NCBI GenBank assembly: GCA_009780675.1
Contig: WQZP01000014.1
Span: forward strand, 1 to 63,888
DNA from: Spirochaetaceae bacterium
GTDB lineage: Bacteria; Spirochaetota; Spirochaetia; CADAEX01
Reading direction: 5' to 3'
Length of the DNA stretch: 63,888 nt
In this document: positions 8,539-16,785 of the stretch, piece by piece
Layout: every line of letters begins with the position of its first letter
Numbering within the stretch: the first letter of the stretch is position 1
The notes under the pieces: generated by a model
Told to the model about the DNA's origin: nothing
Databases searched by the model: none
What the model saw: the letters and a program-made list of their open reading frames with translations, nothing else
Made by a program: the position numbers and the translations under genes

Positions 8539-9159
8539 TTATATCGGCATTGGGAAAAAATTTTTGCATATTTTTTCATTAATTACTTCTGCTGATTCTT
8601 CTCCATCAATATAAAAAACTTTCATTCCGCTTTTTTTAAATATATTTATCCCATAATTATAATTGTCAAGGATGCTTTCCTGAAGTTTTATATCTTCAAA
8701 AAGCTCCTTTTCATCGCGATTTTCCATCCTTTTTTGGCATTCATTGGGGCTGGTTGTAAGAAAAAAAAGGTATTCAGGCAAGGGAAAATTATTGATATCA
8801 ACTACCCAGTTGCGATCACAGGCAAGCGATTGATATGCTATTGAAGAAAAAAAATACCTGTCGCATATTACCCATTTATTGTTTTCAAGTTGCTCCATTA
8901 TTCCTTCTTTTCCATAAATATGTTCATTTCTGTCTGCTGTAAATAATAAAGCCAATGTCTTGCTGTCTAAAACTATTTTTTTTCTTAAAGCATCCCTTAT
9001 AACCTTGCCAATAACCCCATCAGTAGGTTCCATAGTAAAAAAAGAGTCTATTTTTTTCTTGTCAAAACTCTGTTTTAACATTTTTAACTGAGTTGTTGTT
9101 CCAGATCCATCAAGACCTTCCAGAACTATAAATTTTTTTAAAATATTTTCTGTTTTCAT
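8539..9159 (-). CDS. tmk: Thymidylate kinase with non-canonical P-loop
   Basis: Phosphorylates dTMP to dTDP for DNA synthesis. The 206-residue length is typical. Family marks are FIVLEGLDGSG at the N-terminus, the DR(Y) motif CDRYFFSSIAYQS, and a lid region around KRMENRDEKELFED. The P-loop reads GLDGSGTTTQ: the lysine normally at position 21 is threonine. AGGGA lies about 8 bases before the ATG. The gene diverges from tamB across a 147-base spacer and is followed by the exported protein. Confidence 0.88.
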   Translation of the reverse strand: MKTENILKKFIVLEGLDGSGTTTQLKMLKQSFDKKKIDSFFTMEPTDGVIGKVIRDALRKKIVLDSKTLALLFTADRNEHIYGKEGIMEQLENNKWVICDRYFFSSIAYQSLACDRNWVVDINNFPLPEYLFFLTTSPNECQKRMENRDEKELFEDIKLQESILDNYNYGINIFKKSGMKVFYIDGEESAEVINEKICKNFFPMPI

Positions 9160-9306
9160 ACTATTTTCCCTGATACTTAATGTTTTATAATAAATATGTT
9201 ATAATTTTTCTATTATTTCCGTAACATTAATACAATATTACGGGTTATCTTATTATGAAAGGTATCTCAAATAAAAAGTTCTGGGGATAGAAATCTGCAA
9301 AAAAAA

Positions 9307-12300
9307 TTGCAAAAAAACTACTGGAATATAGTTATATTAATTACTCTTGTTTGCCTTATGGGCGTAATAGCTTTTTTGATAAACTATTATCTGGATAAAA
9401 GGATTAATGGGTTTAAAGAAGCAGTTATTGCCAGCTTTGAAAAAATAATAGACGGGACCATAACTTTTGATACTATTTCTCCCTCTATTTTTCAACATAT
9501 AGAAATCAGAAGACTTAATATAAAAGATGCAGAAGGGCAATATATATTTACAGCCGATAGAGTCAGAATTAATTTTAGCTTGTTCAGAATGTTTTTTTCA
9601 AACAAAAACCCTATAAGTATGATATATCTTGAAAATTCCTCGATCACCCTGAATACAATGTCTGATAAAAATATAGTTGATTTGCTCGTAAATACCATGG
9701 CAGAAACAGCTAATGACAACGATACACCAAGAACAGTTGACAGACTTTCCGTAAGAGGGAGAAATATTTCAATTAATACTACTTCCACTTTAGGAACTTT
9801 CAGCCTTAACAGGGTTTTTGTTGATTTAAGGATCGATGAAAGCAGGGTAAATTTCATGTTAAGAACTGATTTTGCAGCAGAAAATATCCCGTTAAGGGGA
9901 ATAGGGGATTCTCTTACTGCCAATATCAGAGCCGAAGGTGTTATGGATATGTTATTGCGAAAACATGATTATAACATTGCAATAAGTAATTTAAAAACCA
10001 ATACTTTTAATATAAGAAGACAGAATTTTAATATACAGTATCAAGATAGCAGAATTACTGCAAGAAAAGTTAGAGACAGAGTTCCAATCGATATTACAGT
10101 TGAGTATTATCTTCCATATAGCCTGATTTCCGCTTCTGCAAAATTTGAAAATTATTCGTTAAGTGACAGTAATATTACATTAAATGTTGGCAACAATTTT
10201 TCTTTTTTATTTAACTTAAGATATACGGGAAATATTGAACTATTATACTTCCCTGACAGTAATGAAAATAAATTAAGTTATAACGGATATATTACATCAT
10301 CGTTAGGCAGCACAATTTTCTCATCAAATAATAATTTTTTCTTATCATTTTTTGGTAATGATAACTCTATAAATTTCACACAACTTTTACTTGAAACAGA
10401 CAGGGGAACACTATCTTATGCCGGGTTATTCGATTTTCAGACCTTACTCCCTGTAGGAACTTTAACGCTCGCTGATATTCAATATGCCCCAATGAAAAAC
10501 TTAAACAGCCAGCTTGTTTTTATGCAGGATGGAGCAAACAGTATAAGAACATCCATACACCTGGAGTATGGGAATAAAGTAATCAATACAGATGAATTAA
10601 GGATACAGCATAATAATCAAACTTATTTTTTTCAATTATATTTAGAAACAGACGAGGGGGGGACATTATCTTACTCCGGGTCTTTTTCCTATTCAGCCGG
10701 ACAGTACATGGAGGCAGCGCTGGTATTTGAAGATTTTGGACTTGATTATATAACAGAATTTTTTATCCCTGATATTTTGAACAGAATAAGAAATCCTGTT
10801 TCAAATTACCATTTAAATGCTTCGATAAAAATAGCTACAAATTTCAGAACTTATGATATTGTTTCCGATAGTATCAGAATACATGATATCTATAATATGG
10901 AAAATTATATTTCAGCGTCCCTCAATGTCGATGATGATTATTTTTCCATAAGTGATATGGTAATTAACTTAAGAGCTTTCAATGGAACCGGTAGCTTCAC
11001 TATAGATAAAACCAATCCGGGAAAATACTATCTTGATTCTCTGCTTGCAATAAATAACCAGATTTATAATTTGTCAGGCACTATATATCCTGGGGCAGGT
11101 TTAATAATAACAGGAAATCATAACCTTTATTTTTCTCTTTTCCACTCAGATGCAAGGTCTGTATTTTATCTTTATTCAGAAAGACTCCCTTTATTGTTGC
11201 CCAATAATACTACATCCTATCTCACTTTGCGGGTAAACGGATATAGCGACAATAACGGCAATTATAGAGTAGTTGCGCGTAACAATACAATAACCGGAAT
11301 AAAAACTCCCCATGCAATTGCTGATATTTCATTTAGCTGCTACATTGTGAATAACAGAATAAGAATAACAAATATTACTTACACAGATGTTTTTTCAAGA
11401 CTTAGTGGAAATGGCGATATATTTATAAGAAATAACCAGGAAGTTTTTGGTTGGACATATATCTCTGATTTTGCGAATAGAGAAAGATATCTTTTAAGTA
11501 TAGATATAAAAAGAGGTTCTTTTTTAACCTCAGTGGTCTTTGATAATTCGCTTCTGCGAAGAATAAGCGGACCGCAAACTGTGGGAAGATTCTCCGGAGA
11601 AGCAACATATAAAAACCATAGAGGATTTCCGGAATTAACTGTTACAGCCTCAACAAACCATGCACTTGTTCTTGATACTGATTTTCTGCTTGATCTTGAT
11701 TTATATCTCTCTTACAGAGAAATTTTAATTAACAGATTAGAAGTTAAACATGGTACAAACAGGATAACAAGAGGAAGGGGAACTATTAATAGAATTAATA
11801 GAAATTACCGCTTTACCTCCCTATTTATATCTGAACAGGCAGGAGCAGCAAATCATTTTGAAAGCAATATAATATTAAATGGAGAATTATCTAAAACAAA
11901 TTATACCAATAATTTGTTTGATATATCTTTCTCTCAATTTACCAGTGGCACTCTTCTTTTCAGTAACATAGATAATAATATTTTAAGTTATGACTACTGG
12001 ACCCTCTCTTTTTTCAACACAGAAGAATATTTTTCAATGACAGGTGGACCGGAAAATGCAATCAATGTATATTTTGACAGAATAGGAACATTTAACATAT
12101 CGCTTAAACAGCCCCTGCCGCTGAATGGATTTGTTATCGGGCGGATAAATAATGGCAATATTCAGGCTACTTTTCAAAATATCTCTTTGGATATTGGCGC
12201 TGTTGGAAGAATGTTTGGCAAGTCTTTTTTTAGACCTACTGGCGGAATTCTAAAAGGCACTTTTAGTGTATCAGGTAAATTAATGGACCCTGATTTTTTT

Positions 12301-13638
12301 GGAGAACTCTCTATTGAGGCTTTTGAAGCTGTATCTTCATTTTCCCCGTTACCTATAGAACCTTTTAATACATACGTTATATTGGAAGGTAAAAGTATTT
12401 CTATACCCAACACATTTGTCAGATTGCAAAGATCCAGGTTCTTTTTTCAGGCAGATGCGGCAATTGACCGTTGGATTCCAAGAGAATTTATTGTAATACT
12501 CAGAACTTCCCCAGGTGAAAATATATGGATAAGAGAAAGATTTGGACCTATTGATGCTGATGGGTATGCATCCGGAGAGCTGGTGATTGAAGGAGATGAT
12601 GGCATTATTACTGTTTCCGGAACAATTACTGTGAGCAGAACAACAATCACATTAACTGATGGAAGAGACAGGCACGAAGAGGTAGCGCCGCCTCCGGAGC
12701 AAGATGCTCATGGGGGAATAATTATAGATTTGGAATTAGTATCAGGCCAGGGTGTGGAATTTTACTGGCCCACTGTGAGATTTCCAATATTAAGAACATC
12801 TGCTGCAGTAGGGCAAAGATTACATATATATACTGATTTTGCAGCAAGAACCTTTGCGCTGACAGGAAACATAAGAATATTAAGCGGAGAAATATTTTAC
12901 TTTAATCAAACCTTTTTTGTACGGGAAGGGATGATTGATTTTGATGAAAATGAATATCATTTTGACCCTCTTGTAACAGTAAGAGCAGAAATGAGACAAA
13001 GAACAGTTGATCATAGAGACGTTAGAATATTTCTCATACTTGAAAGTTGCCCATTAAGCCAATTTTCACCACGCTTTGTATCTACCCCTCATTTATCTGA
13101 ACCTGAAATATATGCCTTGCTGGGACAAGGGATATATCACCAGCTTGGGGGAGATGACATAACCTTTGGTTCAGCTATTCTTGGAGCAAGCTCGTATGGC
13201 TCACATTTTATAGGATTTCTGCGCCCTTTTGAAACAGCAGTAAAAAACTTTTTTAATCTTGATTTTTTCCTTGTAAGGACACAGTTCTTACAAAGAGCAT
13301 TCCTCCATGATATCTTTAGCCCAAGGGATTTACCTTACATTGAAGATCAGGGAATAGGCACATTTTTGGATAATACCTCAGTTTTTATGGGAAAATATTT
13401 TGGGGAATACTTTTTTTTACATGGTTTATTAAGATTAAGCACTTTAGATTTTGACAGAAGACGATATTCTTATTATGATATACCAGATTTCATGGGTATA
13501 TATCTTGAAACAGATATAGGTTTGGACGTAGATACTCCACTTGCTTTTATTAGCTTAAGGTTCTACCCTCAAATTAACAATTTTCTTGACTCTTTACTTG
13601 ATACAACTCTCCAGTTGTCGTGGAGCTTTTCATTTTGA
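9307..13638 (+). CDS. tamB: TamB-family envelope biogenesis protein
   Basis: A very large periplasm-spanning protein (1443 residues) with an N-terminal membrane anchor (WNIVILITLVCLMGVIAFLINYYL), a long beta-helical region, and a C-terminal TamB/DUF490 domain (about 1080-1443; for example SGQGVEFYWPTVRFPI, LTGNIRILSGEIFYFNQTFF, EPEIYALLGQG). TamB-family proteins help insert outer-membrane proteins or move lipids; in Borrelia a TamB works with BamA, and here bamA follows 12 bases later. The start is uncertain. No ATG precedes the anchor, so TTG 9307 is used, while GGGGA lies about 8 bases before an in-frame CTG at 9295. Runs of 8 and 7 A next to the start could also hide a sequencing indel. 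Confidence 0.9.
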   Translation: MQKNYWNIVILITLVCLMGVIAFLINYYLDKRINGFKEAVIASFEKIIDGTITFDTISPSIFQHIEIRRLNIKDAEGQYIFTADRVRINFSLFRMFFSNKNPISMIYLENSSITLNTMSDKNIVDLLVNTMAETANDNDTPRTVDRLSVRGRNISINTTSTLGTFSLNRVFVDLRIDESRVNFMLRTDFAAENIPLRGIGDSLTANIRAEGVMDMLLRKHDYNIAISNLKTNTFNIRRQNFNIQYQDSRITARKVRDRVPIDITVEYYLPYSLISASAKFENYSLSDSNITLNVGNNFSFLFNLRYTGNIELLYFPDSNENKLSYNGYITSSLGSTIFSSNNNFFLSFFGNDNSINFTQLLLETDRGTLSYAGLFDFQTLLPVGTLTLADIQYAPMKNLNSQLVFMQDGANSIRTSIHLEYGNKVINTDELRIQHNNQTYFFQLYLETDEGGTLSYSGSFSYSAGQYMEAALVFEDFGLDYITEFFIPDILNRIRNPVSNYHLNASIKIATNFRTYDIVSDSIRIHDIYNMENYISASLNVDDDYFSISDMVINLRAFNGTGSFTIDKTNPGKYYLDSLLAINNQIYNLSGTIYPGAGLIITGNHNLYFSLFHSDARSVFYLYSERLPLLLPNNTTSYLTLRVNGYSDNNGNYRVVARNNTITGIKTPHAIADISFSCYIVNNRIRITNITYTDVFSRLSGNGDIFIRNNQEVFGWTYISDFANRERYLLSIDIKRGSFLTSVVFDNSLLRRISGPQTVGRFSGEATYKNHRGFPELTVTASTNHALVLDTDFLLDLDLYLSYREILINRLEVKHGTNRITRGRGTINRINRNYRFTSLFISEQAGAANHFESNIILNGELSKTNYTNNLFDISFSQFTSGTLLFSNIDNNILSYDYWTLSFFNTEEYFSMTGGPENAINVYFDRIGTFNISLKQPLPLNGFVIGRINNGNIQATFQNISLDIGAVGRMFGKSFFRPTGGILKGTFSVSGKLMDPDFFGELSIEAFEAVSSFSPLPIEPFNTYVILEGKSISIPNTFVRLQRSRFFFQADAAIDRWIPREFIVILRTSPGENIWIRERFGPIDADGYASGELVIEGDDGIITVSGTITVSRTTITLTDGRDRHEEVAPPPEQDAHGGIIIDLELVSGQGVEFYWPTVRFPILRTSAAVGQRLHIYTDFAARTFALTGNIRILSGEIFYFNQTFFVREGMIDFDENEYHFDPLVTVRAEMRQRTVDHRDVRIFLILESCPLSQFSPRFVSTPHLSEPEIYALLGQGIYHQLGGDDITFGSAILGASSYGSHFIGFLRPFETAVKNFFNLDFFLVRTQFLQRAFLHDIFSPRDLPYIEDQGIGTFLDNTSVFMGKYFGEYFFLHGLLRLSTLDFDRRRYSYYDIPDFMGIYLETDIGLDVDTPLAFISLRFYPQINNFLDSLLDTTLQLSWSFSF

Positions 13639-13650
13639 TCAGGAGTTTAT

Positions 13651-16221
13651 ATGGTTTTTTTTAAAAGATTTTTCTTTATTTGTTGTTGTTTAATTTTATT
13701 CACCTTATCAGCAGGCAATAAGCTTTATGCTGACTGGTTTATAGATAAAGTTATTTCAGATATTAGAGTTACAGGACTAAGAAATATATCTCAAAGTCAA
13801 GTTAACGCTATTACATCGCAATTTATAGGGGACAGATATTCAGATGACCTTTTCTGGAATATTCAGGGCAGGTTATATGCTCTTGATTTTTTTGAAGATA
13901 TTGTTCCAAGAGCTATTCCCGGAAACCCGGGGTTAGCTAATGATGATCCTACAAATACAGTAATTATTGAATTTAGTGTTGTAGAACACCCTATAGTAAG
14001 AAGAATTCAAATTGTAGGTAATAGAAACTTAAGAAGAAATCAGATTTTGGATGCTGTTTTGTTAAACCCCGGAGATATAATTACAAGAACAAAACTCAAT
14101 ATGGACGCAGACAATATTTTTAATTTATACGTTGACAGAGGTTTTCCCAATGTAACAGTAAGGGCAGAGCGGGGAGCTGTTGATGCTTCAAATGAAGCTG
14201 ATATCATTTTCAGGGTCGAAGAAGGGGCGCAGACAAGAATCAGTGAAATAAGGTTTCAGGGTAATATGTTTGCCTCAAACACTGCGTTAAGAAGAGCAAT
14301 AAGCACAAGAAGGCAATCTCCAATTTCAAGAGGACTTTTTCTTGAAGCCAGGATAGAAGAAGACAGGCAAGCTATTGAAAGATATTATGCGGAAAGAGGA
14401 TTTATAGATGCCAGAGTTACAGATGTTATCCATGAACTTACTGAAGATGCAGAAGGGAACAGGACAAACATCATTTTAACTTTTGTTGTAAGTGAAGGGA
14501 CACAATATAGATTTGGTGGAATGAGTTTTACCGGAAATATTATATTTAAAGATGATGAATTAGCCAGACATGTAAGAACAAGGCCAGGTGAAATTCTTAA
14601 CAGAACAAAAATAGAAGCTGATTTTTTGAGAGTCTCAGACCTGTATTATGATGATGGTTATATTTTTAATCTTATAACTAAAGAAGAAATAAGAAATGAA
14701 GAAGAAGCTACGATTTATTATGTGATAAGAATTGTTGAGCGCGGAAGAGCCCACATTGAAAATATAATTGTCAGAGGAAATACTAAAACAAGAGATCATG
14801 TTATTTTAAGAGAACTCCCATTTGAAGTTGGAGATGTTTTCAGCAAGAGAAGAATAATGCAGGGGATAGGAAACCTTCATAACCTGCGATATTTCGATAT
14901 AATAGAACCTGACACCCCACTGGGAAGCGTAGATGGTCTTATGGATCTTATTTTAAATGTTGATGAAGGGAAAACAATAGATCTTCAGTTTGGTCTTACT
15001 TTTACAGCAGCAGCAGGTGATCTTCCAATTATGGCTTTTGTTACATGGACAGACAGAAATTTTCGCGGCTATGGGCAGGAGCTAAGTGTAGGCGGAGAGC
15101 TTTCCGGTAATACCCAAAGAGTTACTGTAGGATTCAGAGAAAACTGGCTTATGGGAAGAAGATGGTCAGGAGGTGTTAACCTGGCTGTAACGCGCAGAAC
15201 TACAGACAGAGCATTGCAGGATATACTTTCGCCTGTTTTCCAGGGAAGCGATATTAGTACAGGAGAAGTTCCGGATCCTTTTGAAGGGATATGGGTACAC
15301 CCCAGATCAGGAGAGCCTTATGATGGCCCTGGCGCTATAACAGATTATGAATTTGCTTTAAGACGCGGGTACCGCATACCAGAGTCTTATCTTATGGAAT
15401 ATAGATTATGGGATATATCTCTTGGATTACATACAGGATATACCTGGCATACGCCAATAGGAAGATTTAACACATCTACAGGATATGTATTTTCAAGAAC
15501 TTGGGCAGATTATGATGCTACAATTTTCAGACCATTTAACGAAACTATACGTGATAACTATAAAAACTGGCAAACTATCAACAGAGTCTGGCTTAGCGGT
15601 CATTGGGACACACGGGATATAGTGCATAATCCAAGCAGAGGATTTTTTCTAAGGCAATCCGTTACTTATGTAGGAGGAATTATGCCATCCTCAAGAAACT
15701 ATATTTCAACAAACTCAAGGGGTCAATTTTTTCATACTCTTCTTTCAATACCCGTTACTGACAACTGGAGTTTCAGGACAATACTTGGAGTCAATTCTTC
15801 ACTGGCTCTTATTTTTAAACAGTTTGACGGTACATTTGACATAACGACCGAAGATATGCTTTATATTGACGGATTGACAATGGCAAGAGGTTGGGAACGC
15901 AGATTTGATGGGCAGGCATTATGGGATAACTGGATCGAACTTAGAATTCCTATAATGGCAAGATTCATTTGGTGGGATTTTTTCTATAGCGCTACAGGTA
16001 TGTGGGAAGAAAGAGCAGCCATAAAAAAATTCGGTCTGGATGATTTTCTCTTCTCGTTAGGCGGCGGTTTAAGGCTTACAATACCTGGAATGCCAATTGG
16101 ATTTTATTTTGTAAAAAGACATCGGTTTGAAGATGGCAAAGTAGTATGGTATGATGGCCCTCTTTTTTCTAATTCTTTAGGGCTTGATTTTGTTATTGGT
16201 TTTACACCAAGCTTTTTTTAA
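13651..16221 (+). CDS. bamA: Outer-membrane protein assembly factor BamA
   Basis: Core of the BAM machine that folds beta-barrel proteins into the outer membrane. The 856-residue protein has a signal peptide (FFFICCCLILFTLSAGNKLYA), five POTRA domains over about 30-430 (repeats such as IVGNRNLRRNQILDAVLLNPGD and IVRGNTKTRDHVILRELPFEVGD), then a 16-strand-type barrel to FVIGFTPSFF, ending in phenylalanine. The conserved loop-6 VRGF motif appears as ARGW near residue 745 (TMARGWERRF). AGGAG lies 5 bases before the ATG. It is placed between tamB and skp. Confidence 0.96.
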   Translation: MVFFKRFFFICCCLILFTLSAGNKLYADWFIDKVISDIRVTGLRNISQSQVNAITSQFIGDRYSDDLFWNIQGRLYALDFFEDIVPRAIPGNPGLANDDPTNTVIIEFSVVEHPIVRRIQIVGNRNLRRNQILDAVLLNPGDIITRTKLNMDADNIFNLYVDRGFPNVTVRAERGAVDASNEADIIFRVEEGAQTRISEIRFQGNMFASNTALRRAISTRRQSPISRGLFLEARIEEDRQAIERYYAERGFIDARVTDVIHELTEDAEGNRTNIILTFVVSEGTQYRFGGMSFTGNIIFKDDELARHVRTRPGEILNRTKIEADFLRVSDLYYDDGYIFNLITKEEIRNEEEATIYYVIRIVERGRAHIENIIVRGNTKTRDHVILRELPFEVGDVFSKRRIMQGIGNLHNLRYFDIIEPDTPLGSVDGLMDLILNVDEGKTIDLQFGLTFTAAAGDLPIMAFVTWTDRNFRGYGQELSVGGELSGNTQRVTVGFRENWLMGRRWSGGVNLAVTRRTTDRALQDILSPVFQGSDISTGEVPDPFEGIWVHPRSGEPYDGPGAITDYEFALRRGYRIPESYLMEYRLWDISLGLHTGYTWHTPIGRFNTSTGYVFSRTWADYDATIFRPFNETIRDNYKNWQTINRVWLSGHWDTRDIVHNPSRGFFLRQSVTYVGGIMPSSRNYISTNSRGQFFHTLLSIPVTDNWSFRTILGVNSSLALIFKQFDGTFDITTEDMLYIDGLTMARGWERRFDGQALWDNWIELRIPIMARFIWWDFFYSATGMWEERAAIKKFGLDDFLFSLGGGLRLTIPGMPIGFYFVKRHRFEDGKVVWYDGPLFSNSLGLDFVIGFTPSFF

Positions 16222-16232
16222 AATGGAAAATT

Positions 16233-16247
16233 CCGGCTTATAGCCGG
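16233..16247 (+). other. Short hairpin between bamA and skp
   Basis: CCGGCT-TAT-AGCCGG forms a perfect 6-bp stem in the 45-base gap, upstream of the AGGAG of skp. No T tract follows. It could set mRNA stability or the relative expression of skp. Confidence 0.5.
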
Positions 16248-16266
16248 TCATTATCAGGAGAATAAA

Positions 16267-16782
16267 ATGCGTAAATTTTTTCTGTTTATTCTTTTTTTAT
16301 TATGCGGATCTCTTTTATATTCACAACAAATTGTAAGAATAGGGGTTTTGGATTACTCCAGAGTAATATCTACCCTTTCAACCGATACAAGAGCGTTACA
16401 GGAAATTGACAGGCTTGTCAGAAACTATGAAGAAGGGCTTAATAATATCAGAAGAGATATATCTTCACTTGAAGAAAGAAGACTACATTTTTTAAGTCAA
16501 GGCGATGATATCAATGCTTTAAGAATGGAAGAGCAAATATCAAGAAGGCGTGAGTATATGAATGAATATACCAGAGTAAGGCTGCAGCAAATAGAAGACA
16601 GAAGAAGAAGGATAATGGTATCCCCTGAGTTTTTGGCGCAAATCCTCAGAGAAATCGAATTTATTGCAGAAAGTGAAGGGTATTCAATGGTATTTAACTC
16701 ACAAGACCCTAATCTTATATGGTGGAGCCACACTGTAGATATTACTGATTTAGTAATCAGAAGATTAAGACCAAGAAATTAA
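16267..16782 (+). CDS. skp: OmpH/Skp-family periplasmic chaperone
   Basis: A 171-residue secreted protein: signal peptide MRKFFLFILFLLCGSLLYSQ, then IVRIGVLDYSRVISTL, the usual OmpH opening strand, followed by a long charged coiled coil (EIDRLVRNYEEGLNNI, SLEERRLHF, MEEQISRRREYMNEY) and a closing strand. Skp trimers hold unfolded outer-membrane proteins for BamA. The location directly downstream of bamA is the standard arrangement. AGGAG lies 6 bases before the ATG. Unusually Arg-rich in the coiled coil. Confidence 0.9.
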   Translation: MRKFFLFILFLLCGSLLYSQQIVRIGVLDYSRVISTLSTDTRALQEIDRLVRNYEEGLNNIRRDISSLEERRLHFLSQGDDINALRMEEQISRRREYMNEYTRVRLQQIEDRRRRIMVSPEFLAQILREIEFIAESEGYSMVFNSQDPNLIWWSHTVDITDLVIRRLRPRN

Positions 16783-16785
16783 TAT

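Noticed and set aside
9255-9290. Eleven-codon frame from ATG 9255 before tamB
   Set aside because: It ends at TAG before the membrane anchor and has no ribosome-binding site; kept only as a clue to a possible indel.
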